Assembly (NCBI RefSeq): GCF_002234675.1
Contig: NC_019871.2
Coordinates: 18,761,933-18,825,932, forward strand
Origin: Oryzias latipes
Lineage: Eukaryota; Chordata; Actinopteri; Beloniformes; Adrianichthyidae
Reading direction: 5' to 3'
DNA length: 64,000 bases
Under the pieces are notes generated by a model. The model had not been told where the DNA came from and ran no database searches. It saw nothing but the letters and a program-made list of their open reading frames with translations. The translations under genes were made by a program, and so were the position numbers. Of the stretch, positions 1 to 12,400 are shown piece after piece; within the stretch, counting starts at the first letter, position 1; each line of letters starts with the position of its first letter.

Positions 1-479
1 AACTGGTTTTTGTTGGATTGTCTTGGGGATTTTTCTTCATCAGTGTGTTTGCACACATGGGCAGATAAAACATGTTCTTATCTCTCTAATACATTTGTCA
101 GAAAATAGATATGTCAATAAGCTCCGCCCCTTGGACTTTCTCACTTACATAAGATTTGCAGCATCACTCTGTCAGCTAAAGTGAAACCAAAGCTTAAAAA
201 AACAGGTTTTGAATACCATGTAGTACTTTTTCACTCTAGTACTTTTCAACCAGTCTGAATGGTACTTTTTACCATTTTCTTTTACCATTTTTGTGATGCT
301 GCTTTAGCGCAGCATCACAAAAATGTCTTTAGACATTCAAAAGACAGATCCTGTCTCCGAGGTTTCCCTCTGCCCTTCACAGTATTTATGGCTCACCGAT
401 AAGGTTCAGTTGTGATTAGAGATCATATTAAAGTCTTGATGCTGATCTTCAAGGAGAGATCTCCTGCTTGAGCGTGGAC
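1..479 (+). other. 5' flank and 5' UTR region of the alkaline phosphatase gene
   Basis: AT-rich flank ahead of the alp start codon at 480. A TATA-like stretch (tatttatgg, about 381-389) lies roughly 95 bases before the ATG and could be a core promoter, but it is weak. A short repeated phrase built on tagtacttttcac/gtacttttt occurs between 220 and 275. I see no other gene here. Confidence 0.35.
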
Positions 480-3400
480 ATGGAGCAGACATCAGTCTTC
501 GTGTTGGTTCTGTTTCTGCTCTTGGGATCCTCCAGAGCTGCAGGTGAAAGCGACATGACTTTAAACTGACTTTGATCATGTTCTTCACTTGAGTACTTTT
601 TCTTTTCTTCAAACTTTGAGTACAAATCTGAACGTGTCACAAATTTTACTGTATAATGTTAAGCTGTGGATCGTGAACCTTTAGATTGTTATTTCTTTAA
701 CCACGGTTTATTTACCACTGAAGGCATGATCATGTTTTCACACAGATTGTCAAGGATAATTGAGATAATCCTAACTCCTTTGCACCACAGATGGTTTGGG
801 ATTTGTTTTATGCTCAGTTGGATAGTTAACTTTTAGTTCTGTGAAAGTTAATTGATGTCCGGTTTGTTTTTCTGATGCTGTTTTCAGATGATGATGCTCT
901 CCTTTCCCCAGAACCATGAGAACTTCTCTCTATCTGTCCTTGAGCAACTTTCTAAAGCTTCTTCTGCACATTTTCTTTTTTTTTTTTTTGCTGATCACAG
1001 GGGCCTTAAGATGACTTTGATGTTGGATTCTCTTTCTACTTTTTCTGGTTCACCACAATGCATTTTAAAGTTTTATTACATGTTGATTCAGGATCTGTTT
1101 CTGCTGTTTTACGTGTACATTACTCCACCTTTCTTCCCATTTCTTATTCTTGAGCTCAAACTTCACCTTTTATCCTTGAAAGATAGTTTCTTCTGCAAAT
1201 GCAAAGGTGCTTGTGGAGTTGCAAAACAGCTTATCAGTGTTTCCCTGAACCAGTGAACACACATGTTTATGGTGCATGGAGATGCACTGCTGTAGATACG
1301 AGTGCTGTGTGCACACGTGACATGTGGTGAGGTTTGTGGCGGGTAAGGCTCTGACTGTTTTAGATTCAGATTTACAAACAAATGAACCTAACAAATTTAC
1401 AAACTATTGTGTTTCATTTCTCTAATCGGCACCTTTTTATATTCCCAGCAGCTTCATATTTTGCCAATGAATGGTTCGGTATGAGTCCTAAAACCACCAA
1501 GGTGGATGCTACAGACAGACCATAACATAAACACAGCACCATGGCGGACGCACATTCTCGCACACACACTGCTTACTTTTTGATGAAGTCCACACGTCTC
1601 CCTCTGGACAAAATCTTGGTGACTTTTGTGTAAAAGTCCTCATCTTCTTTTAGTTTTACAAGTCTCTCAGTCTCCATGGAAATGTGTTGGTCCAGCATTG
1701 ATCAGGAGTAGCTTCGTTCATCACAGATCTTGATTAGTTTTGTATCTGTTATTTATAAAACCAAATATGGATCCTCATTTGGGTTTTAACACTTTTCTTT
1801 TTCTGCAAAAGACAAAAGTTTGCACACTTCTGTTTACGGTTGAATTTAATTATGAGTTAATTATCAGTTGGCTGCGTGCAGGACTTGCTCTTGGGATACC
1901 AGGGATTGTTTCTTAGGGGGTAAAATGAGCTTCATCCAGTGTGGGTCCTTGGTCAAGACACTTCACAGTACTGCCCAACCATGGGGCCAACAGGAGGCCC
2001 AAGTCTGGGTCCCCCTGCCGGTCCCCTGCCCAGATAAAATACAGGGTTTTGTCAGGAAGGGCATCTGAAATATAAATGTCTGCCAAACCACCTATGCAAA
2101 TCAGTGAAAGCTGATTTACTGAGGTAACCCCTGAAGGAATATACTTCAAGGAGAACAACAAAATTAAATGTAAGAAACTTAAATGTAATCATTTGTCTGG
2201 TAATAATAATTAATAATTGATACTTTATTTATCCCACAATGGGGAAATTCTTCTCCGCATTTGACCCATCCCCTGGAAGAGCGGTGAGGGAGGCAGTAGC
2301 GTTAAGGGTCTTGCCCAAGGGCCCTCACTGGGTGATGTTTTTTAAACTGTATCATATTCCTGGGGCAACATTTGCTTCATTGTTACCTGCAGTAGAGGAG
2401 GAGAACCCAGAGTTCTGGAGGGCCCAGGCCAAGCAGACGCTGCAGTCAGTTCTGGACAGAAAGCTCAATACCAAAGTGGCTAAAAATATCCTGTTTTTCC
2501 TGGGAGATGGTAAGTTACCCAAATGCTCAACAGTGCTTCCAAAAAGTCCAACGTGTGGTCAAAGTGGGTGTGTATCTCTTTCGAGATGCACACATGAAAA
2601 GGATTTACGTGAAAAAGAGTCAGAACTTTATCTTTCAGCAGTTCTTTTAACTATTTATAGTTCACAGAAAGCTTTCAGAAGGTTTGAGAAGAGTTTTTAA
2701 AGCTGGAATTAGTAAAGATGGTTGAGAAGCTCCTGTGCTTCAATCAGGGATGGGAATCACAACCTACACAGCTGCTCGGATCCTCAAGGGTCAGCTGCAG
2801 AACCAGTCAGGGGAGGAGACGGTGATGACCATGGACACCTTCCCCTATGTGGGGCTGGCCAAGGTGCATGCACACACAAACATACATGCACACACAGACG
2901 CAGTGACACGGATTTCAGTGTGGACAAACATGCAACTACCTGCAAATAACAGGCATTCATTTGCAGAAAAGAAACAGATTTCTGTTAGACTTTTTCCTCT
3001 TGGAGAACTGTTTCTTCTCACTTCACATGATGGATGCATTTACATATATCTGACAGTTGTTTGAAGACAATGTATATCTGTATTTTAATTTGGTGAATAG
3101 TCAAACAATAAATTAATATGAATTAAACAACAACAAACAAACACACAGCATCAAGCACACAGACAATGAAATTGCAAAATGTCAACATTTGTTTTTTCAT
3201 GTCATAATACAATGTCTGCGTGTTTTTTACGTGTGGGTGTGTGTGTCTCTGTGTGTGCATGTATTTATCTTTGTGCACGTATGTTTGTCTGTGTGCATGT
3301 CGGTGTGTGTGCATGTGTTTTTGTGTCTATGTGTATGCAGACCTACAGCGTGGACTTTCAGATTGCAGACAGTGCAGCTACAGCTACAGCTTATCTGTGT

Positions 3401-6400
3401 GGAGTGAAAACTAACCTGAACACAGTTGGGGTGAATGCTGCTGCTCGTAATGGCATCTGCAGAACTCAGAAGGGGAACGAGGTCACGTCCATCCTGAAAT
3501 GGGCTAAAGATGCTGGTATGACCGACACACATGTAAAAACCAAGACAATGTTTTCTTGTAAACATAGAACCATGCATGGATAATGTATCTCGTGCATAGC
3601 GGACTGAAATCTTTCTGCCCAAGCCTGCAGAACAGAGCTGGAGCACAGTGACCAACAATATCAACGTAAATAAATCAGTTATGAAAAGACCAAAGCACAA
3701 AAACTTAGCCAATTAGAGTACATCAAAAAAATGAAAACTGTAAAATATGATGATGGTGGCACTGATGGCCCATTGACGGTGAATCCATCTTCACCCAGAC
3801 AGTAGATGGATAGGCTCTAACAGCCCTGTGACTCCAAACAGGATCAAGTGGGTTCGGAAAATGGTTTAATAGCATTGATGAAGCACCTTAAGGTCAGAGA
3901 GGTGGACAATGGCTTGGAGAAGGGTTTGCATTTTGGCCTGGAATGTGGAGACACAAACAAATGTAAACTTAAAAGCAGAGGGAACAAACATTAATTGGTT
4001 AGAAATTAGCTGGAGATCAGACTAAAGAGGTGGATAAAGAATGAATGAATAAATGAATTAAACCATGAACCACACTGGGCCATCAGGGCGCCACTCTCCT
4101 TATGGCGGCCTTAGGAAAATGGTGCTACGAAGAGAGAGGCAGGCTCCTCATCATGCCAGTGCACCATGAGAAGAGTGGTGCCATAGGGAGAGTGGCGCCA
4201 TCCTAATGGCGTCAAGTTGCCATAAAGTGGGTGGCGCGATAAGGAAGGTGGTGCCCTGCCCAAGACATCAGGGTGGCCACTTTCCTCATGGTATCATGAG
4301 GAAATTGGTGCTGTTAAGAGAGTGGCGTCCTCCTTATGATTTCAAGGTGCCATGAGGTTAGTGGCTCCCTCCACATGACGTCAGGGTGCCATAAGGAGGG
4401 AATTGAACTTCCTCAGTAAAATGATTCCAAAGTTTATCTTCACACAATATCTCTCACTAAATAGTAAGATTATGGAAATAGGGATTGCTGAACCAGGTTT
4501 GCATGAATCACTCTCATCAGAAAAAGGTCTGGCTGAGGTCGAAGAAAATGTGTTTGAAGCTGAAGCAGCTGAAACATCTTCAACAGTGGGACTGATGCCA
4601 CTTCCTGCCTGCAAAAACAGTCTTTGACGAAAGTAGAGTTTATAGCTGACATCTCAGCTGTAAACTGTGGAGCTCTTTCAGTGTTACTGCAGCACCTCAC
4701 CCCTGACCATAGGATCAGGTGCATGCACACATCCAGAGGTCATAAATACAGAAAGCCTGAAAGGCCTTGCCACGTTAATGTTTCTCATTAAAAAACAAAC
4801 AAACAAATTTTCTACCTATTTTTACCCCTCTGACAGTGGTCAGCATAACTTCTTCTGCTGAATTCATATTCCAGGTAAGTCTGTTGGAATAGTAACAACA
4901 ACACGAGTTCAGCACGCCACTCCAGCAGGCAGCTATGCCCACAGCGCCAGCAGGACGTGGTACAGTGATGCTGACATGCCAGATTCTGCCATAGGGGAGG
5001 GATGCACTGACATCTCATCACAGCTACTCAAAAATGTCGACATCGATGTGAGTTTCTTCCATCATCTGCAGAAGAACTGCACGTTTTTAGAAGTGCTGAT
5101 GTATTAAAAACTCCCCCCTCTTGTAGGTGATCATTGGTGGCGGCAGACAGTACATGACTCCGAGGGGGACCAAAGACCCAGAGTACCCGGCTGATTTCTC
5201 CTCTGGAGGCAAGAGACGAGACGGCCGCCACCTCATCCAGGAATGGCAGAATATGAAAAATGGAAAGGTAGTGACTGTCCCTCACAGGAAGTAAAGGGTG
5301 GGGCGGGATACAACCTTTTTACAGTCTTCATGTCAGTGTAAGTTTTATTGGATCTTAGTGCTGCACTTGATTAAGTTAAGTTAAGTCAACTGACTGGAAA
5401 ACTAGGTCTCACAAGTATTTTGTGTCAAGTTGTAACTTCACATCTGAATCAGCAGAAATTGGTTAAATGTGGAGTTCCACAAGGCACCATCTTTTGGCCA
5501 CTTCTATTTAACATCTACATGGTCCCGCTAGCTCAGGTTATAAAGAACAACAACATTAGTTACCAGAGCTATGCAGATGACACCAGGAGGCCCAGTACAT
5601 GCTCTTGGTAAAACCAATGAGACAATGATGACTGGATGTGCCACATTTTACTTCAGCTAAACAAAAGCAAAATTTTGGAGTTAAAGAGAAACGGTTGGAG
5701 GTCGCTACAGAGCTTCAGTCTATTCATCTAAAAATCACCAACCGAGCCAGAAATTTAGGTTTAGTGATGGACGCAGACTTACATTTTCATGAACATATAG
5801 AGTGTCACACAATCAGCCGACCATCATCTTAAAAATAAAAAAGAATTAGATATGTGATGTAAGCAGGACAGGGAGAAACTGGTTCATGCATATATCTTTA
5901 GTCAAACTACTGCAACAGTGTTTATACATGACTACCAAAATAAATAAATAAATAAAAATCAATCAGGAAGCTGCAGCTTATTCAGAACTCTGAAGCTGGG
6001 GTTTTCACAAGGACCAAAAAAGTAGACCGCATTAGTCCAGTTCTGAAGTCTTTTCACTGGCTGCCTGTCTGCCAGAGGATGGACATTAAAGTTCTGTTGC
6101 TGGTTTAAAAAGCTTTGAGAGGGTTTTTACCTAAATACATGACTGACCTCCTGAGCCAGAATGTACCTGCCAATATAGGTGCACGCATTTGGTCATTTGG
6201 ATCTGGTCTTTTGTCTGTTCCTAGAGTTCAGACAAAACCTGAAGTAGCTGCATTCAGCTTCTATGCTCCACAGATCTGGAACATACTGATTAGTTTGTAT
6301 ACAAAGGTTTATATCCAACTGTTACTGTAAGATGACTTTGAACTTTCTAAGTTCTCTTAAACTTAATTTAAATGTTTATGTAACCCTTGTGCTATCTTAG

Positions 6401-9400
6401 ATGACCCCACCCTTACATTGACGTGTTCTCCCTACCATGACAAAGGTGGATAAAGGTGGAAAGATTTCATGTAATCCATGGACACCAGTGAAGATCACAA
6501 ATCATTGAAGAAAAAAGGTTCAGCGCACTGTCTAGTGGGTCTAGATGACCCAACTCCCAATGTTAAAGTGCCTAGGATAGCACAAGTGTTAAATGATCAA
6601 ACGTTTCTAATTAATGTTTCATGTAAAGCACTTTGAATTGTCTTTGTACACAAAATGTGCATGTACACTTGCCTTGTCTTTGAAACCTCCAGTTGTAAAT
6701 GGTCCTTCTCCAACCTGTAAAGATGGAGGAGTCTGACTCTGATTAACAGTGGACGTCAAAGATATTTGAAAATCCGCTGCTTCACGTTTCTGTCTGCACT
6801 GTAAACCTGGAGCCAGATCCAGGTCACTGGTCACGTGACCATGAACTTTAGAGTTGTGGTCACATTCTGCTCCTTGAGACTCAAGCCTTGACGTTCTGTC
6901 TGCTCTTTATCAAGTGGCTGCAGCTCTCAAGTGAGCCTTATGAAGATGGAGCTTCTGATAAAAGTCTGGCCTCACCAGGAGCCTGATTGTCTGCTTGTGG
7001 AGGCAGGGCTACCGCTAAAGTTCACTCAATCCATCAGATTGAATTCAAAGAAACTAACTTTTTCTATCTTGACATTCTGGAAATAAATATATCTAATGGG
7101 TTCTTAGTTATCCACTAAAACTCTGAGACAGAAACTGGACAAGATGGAAGATTTCACGTCTGCTTGATGTTCATCAGTTTGCTGGAATGATTTTAACAGT
7201 GGATCTCCCTGAAGAAGAGGCCAAAGCAGTGAAAAGAGAACAGGCAGTGACTCACAGCAAACATTAACATGTCATCACCTCATCTTAATTCACATAACTG
7301 AGTATTTATGGCCACTTTTATACGTGTTGCAGGCAGCCCATTATGCATGGAACAAGACAGAGTTTGATGCCATCGACCCTGAAACCACAGACTACCTCAT
7401 GGGTGGGTTTTTCTTTTCATTTCTTAAACATTTTGCTCCACGTGAAGGAACAGACCTCAGTGTTGAAGATCAAAACATCAATGGTGTCATTGCAACAAAC
7501 GTGTCACCATGTCAGTTGTGTCCTTGTATCATTTATTGTCTTTTATCTTGAGGGTCTCATTTTTTCTCTTCATGCAGCCTTTCCGCTCTACATGATGCTC
7601 TTGAACAGCAAAACACGGTTTGCTGCAATCACTGGACTGTTTTTGTAGTTAAAACTTTTCACATCTGCATTTGTTTTTGTTAGATACTGTACTTTAATTT
7701 ACTGATCCTGTTGTTAATTTGAGTTATCATTCTGGTCCATGTATTTCTTCAAATTTCACGGAGAAATGAGCAAACACATTTCAAGAAACTCTGTTTAAAT
7801 CAGTTCTAGAATGAGTCTGCAGAGAGCCTCTAGAGCACTAACATGTAGCACAATGCAAATGCTGACATTTCCAGGCCAAGTGAAATAGTGAAATTGGATG
7901 AACAATGCCAGGTTTTTTTTTTTTGGGAGCTGTGTCTGCATTAAGCTGCAACCGTGAATTCATAGTCAAACCCCCCCCCCCCAAGAACAATCTGGTTTCA
8001 AACATGAGTCACTGCAGAAAATGTTTAAGATCTTCTGTTTTAGTTTTAAAAATAAAAAAATTGTGTTTCATTTTGTGAATAGATTTTTTCTTCTACATTA
8101 AACTCCCACCCCAATCCTCTTTTGATCTATTGTTAAACCATTCCAAGTGGTCTTTTCATTTTGATTATGTCAGTTTTTAGCCAAAATCAAAAAACCTTCG
8201 TCATTTTCATAGTTTCTGCAGAGCAGTAGTAGTTCATTAGTAGTTCACCTCTGAGTTGTGGGCGGAACCATTAGCGTGGAGGAACACTGACACCCCTTCC
8301 CCTCCTTGTTGCTGAGAGCTCTCTGTTTCCACGCTTTTTCACTTGCTTCCAGCCTGGTGCAACAAAAATGAAGAGCAATATTGGACCTATCTGTTTTGAG
8401 CCAGATGCCAGCTCAGTTGAGGAAAACTATGGATCTAGTCATTTACAAGTGGATGCATCAGAAAGAAGTGGAGCAGGGAGGATGTGGCTTGCCGACTGCA
8501 GATTTTAAGTCACAACTACAAATTTTTAAATGGCATTTCTTCGTCTGCTCCTGATTCACAACAGTTTGACTAAAAATATACTCAAAAATGCAATTATAAG
8601 CTAAATTTTGTTTATAAATGTACTCCATCATCAGAAAACTGTTCTAATGGACAAAGAGCAAACCTCACTGTGATCAGAGATCATAAGAGGTTTTTGTGTC
8701 TTTAATGTTCCTCATCATTCATCCTTTTGGTTCCAAAAAGTTCTTGAGGGAAACATCTGTTTGTGTATCAGAGAAAATCTGTCTACCCCTCCACCTTCAT
8801 TTTGGGATGAGAAGATGCAGAAAAGTGGAGGCTGTCGTCTTGCTTTTCTCCTTGGATGATTGTGACTTTTAACTCTGCCATAAGTCTGCTGCGGAAGGGA
8901 AAATGTGGATGAGCATTGATCTTGTTTTGTGATGCCTCTGCAGCTCTGTTTGAACCTGGTGATCTCCGTTATGAGGCGGAAAGAGACCCCAGCATGGATC
9001 CATCCATCATGGAGACCACGGAGAAGGCCATCCGTATTCTGCAGAAAAACCCCAAAGGCTTCTTCCTGCTTGTTGAAAGTAAGAGTTTAGATATTCAGAC
9101 TTGTAATTTAGAGGATCATCCTCTTTGTAGGCGGTTGATGTTGCTGTGGTCACGTGAAGGGATGCACACATTCATCCTTTGAAAGCTGTTTTCAAATCCA
9201 TGTTACGTTTTCAATGAACCGGTACAAAAAATAGTTTTGTTCATAAAAGTTTCAGGAATTAATCAATTTATTATTACCATGATGTCATTTGATTTTTAAA
9301 GTAATGAAAACAAACAAGGTTTTTGCAGATGAACATCTTAAAAAAAGTCAATACGTTATTATGTGTTCTAAACATTGCCTAAATTCAGATTTACTTTTTT

Positions 9401-12400
9401 ACAATCACATCTGAGTAAATGAACTTGGAGAAAAGAAAATTTCAAACACATTTGTAAGTCACTTGTGTGAAACCAAACACAACTACAGTCTTCACAGGAA
9501 TTCAGTTTTGTTGGTAGAAAAGTGCTTTATGTTGCTTTAGACCAGGGGTCGGGAACCTTTTTGGCCAAGAGAGCCATAAACGCCACATATTTTTAAATGT
9601 AATTTCGAAAGAGCCATACAATAATGTAGAGTTTCCCACACTGAGGCACGGAGACTTAACCTCTTTTAAGGTTCTTTATTCTGGTTACTGTAGACCACAA
9701 CAAACGCCGTAAAATTAATTCAGCAACTCCTTAATCTCTCCTGTCGACACGAGACGAGAGAGAGCGCTTCTACCAACTTTATATTCACCTGCTCCCGCTC
9801 CAGCCCTCCCATTTCCCTTATTCGGCCCATAGCTGAACCCCATTGGTCCAAACTACCTAACAACAGGCTGAGCGACAGAACTGAGAGCCAATCAGATCTC
9901 TGCTTGATGCGGTCAATGAACTCCAGAACTTATAACGCGGCCCAACAGCCATCCAACTCAGTCCGCGACAATATGTTTAAAACTAAATATACAAATGAAT
10001 GTGTGCATTTGATGTAATTTCAACATTTTTAAAGTACAATAAGTCTGTGGATTCTTTTTAATAACATGGTTATGCTGTTGCTGATAAATGATGAGTATTT
10101 CTCGTGGTAGTTTTGCTGATGGTCTAGTCTGGTTGATACGTGGTGAGTTTCTGCTTCACGCAGGCGTTGAGACTTTAAACGTGATCTTAGGTCTGAATGT
10201 TCTGTAGATGTGACAAAGACTGCTCACATGCAGACGGGGAGCCAAACACACACTCACACGCCGCAGTGACTGACGGGCAGCGGGTTTTACGTTTTTACAA
10301 TCCCTGCGCGATTCACCTGCTGCCTGTCCCCACAACACCTCAGCCCCACCCCCCTGCTTTCTCCCTCACACATCCCGTCCCCGCAACTGCGCGCTCTTTC
10401 TCAGAGACGGGAGCGCGCACTTTTAGGCACGGCAATTCACAGGTTTCCAGTTGGTACAAACTCTGTGAAATTATAGATAATAGTAAACTGATAGCGCTGG
10501 CGCAGATTTTTCTCTCCAAGCACCGCTACTATTGCGCGCCTCTTTTTTTTTTTTTTTTTTTTTTTTTCGCGCCCGAGAAGGACTGGACTAATGATAAAAA
10601 AAGTATAATTAAAGATTTGTCTGCGAGCCACATGTGACCATCAAAAGAGCCATATATGGCTCGCGAGCCATAGGTTCCCGACCCCTGCTTTAGACCATGT
10701 GACGAAGTAGTGTCACAGGTTGCAGGGGGATATTCCAGAAAGCATGTTTAAACTACCCTGACTTTATGAGTTAGCGTTATGAGTTAGCGTAATTACGCAG
10801 GACTTGGTAACCCTGGGTTAATGTGCGTGCACGGCAAGTACATAGAGACCAATGGATCGCCGATTTCCGGAGTCACCATGGAAACGCGTGGAGAAAAGAG
10901 AAAAAAAGAGAACGCTATACTTTAGTGAGACGGAGTCGGTGATTTTAATGACGGCGTATGAAGATTATACGTCCATCAAAAAAGTAATACGGCTGCATCA
11001 TCAAAAGACAGAGTTTCTGCTTGGAGAAAAATAACGGACAGAGTAAACACACGAGTTTCTGATCTTATTTCCAATTACATTGTGACGCATGCATATATAT
11101 TTATTAATTATCCTACTTTGACAACTACAATTACAACAATTACTTCTGTTGGTAACAAGTAATTGAGTTAAATTTATTCAACATAATTTCTTACGTCTAT
11201 CCAACTCAATATTTTTTTTACAACTCAAATTTACATATTTATCGAACTAAATGTTATTTTATATTAATCCAATTCAATTGAATGTTTTTCCGTCTAAATT
11301 TATTGTACTTCTAGAACTCTCATATGTCTAAGTTTGAACCTCATTTTTATAAAGAAAAATGAAAGAAGCAAAAAGGATTCACTACTTTATATAACTTACC
11401 ATTTCACCTATTTTGATATCACAATCCTGAGCAGTAGTGGTGCCAAATGAACCCATCATCCTCTCTCTCCCTCTCGCTCATGGTGCAGAAAGAATTAAAT
11501 AACAAAATAACTAGACGAAACACAGTAAAACAACTAAACAACTAAACACATTTTGGTCAAAAAGCCACACTTAAACCCAAATCTGTCCAGACAGGCAAAG
11601 GGAATGGTATCCCACAATTCCTTGCGGTTGCGATCTAACAGCAGCACCAAAGTTACACCTACTTAATTGAATTAATTTGAATGAAAGAAAAATAACTGTC
11701 TGAAAACTACGTGTTATTTTTTAGATGACCTAACTAAAAAAATGATTTATCTTAACTAAAGCAAATAATTAAGTTAGATCAATCTAAATAATTTATCTTT
11801 CCAACATCCATACGTGGTCTTATCCCGCTCTTATGGTGGAAAAAGTATTATCAGAGCTTCTCCATCCACTAAATCAGGGGTCGGGAACCTATGGCTCGCG
11901 AGCCATATATGGCTCTTTTGATGGTCACATGTGGCTCGCAGACAAATCTTTAATTATACTTTTTTTATCATTAGTCCAGTCCTTCTCGGGCGCGAAAAAA
12001 AAAAAAAAAAAAAAAAAAAGAGGCGCGCAATAGTAGCGGTGCTTGGAGAGAAAAATCTGCGCCAGCGCTATCAGTTTACTATTATCTATAATTTCACAGA
12101 GTTTGTACCAACTGGAAACCTGTGAATTGCCGTGCCTAAAAGTGCGCGCTCCCGTCTCTGAGAAAGAGCGCGCAGTTGCGGGGACGGGATGTGTGAGGGA
12201 GAAAGCAGGGGGGTGGGGCTGAGGTGTTGTGGGGACAGGCAGCAGGTGAATCGCGCAGGGATTGTAAAAACGTAAAACCCGCTGCCCGTCAGTCACTGCG
12301 GCGTGTGAGTGTGTGTTTGGCTCCCCGTCTGCATGTGAGCAGTCTTTGTCACATCTACAGAACATTCAGACCTAAGATCACGTTTAAAGTCTCAACGCCT

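Noticed and set aside
888-1256. 122-residue open frame in alp intron 1
   Set aside because: Low-complexity F/L-rich translation of T-rich intron DNA with no start context or relatives.
3179-3583. 134-residue frame that includes alp exon 4
   Set aside because: Its N-terminal part translates the GT repeat of the intron; only 3341-3515 is exon.
10197-10637. 146-residue open frame, repeated identically at 11925-12365 on the minus strand
   Set aside because: It lies inside the two hAT copies, ends in a phenylalanine run from the T homopolymer and resembles no protein. The repetition reflects the element and not a gene.
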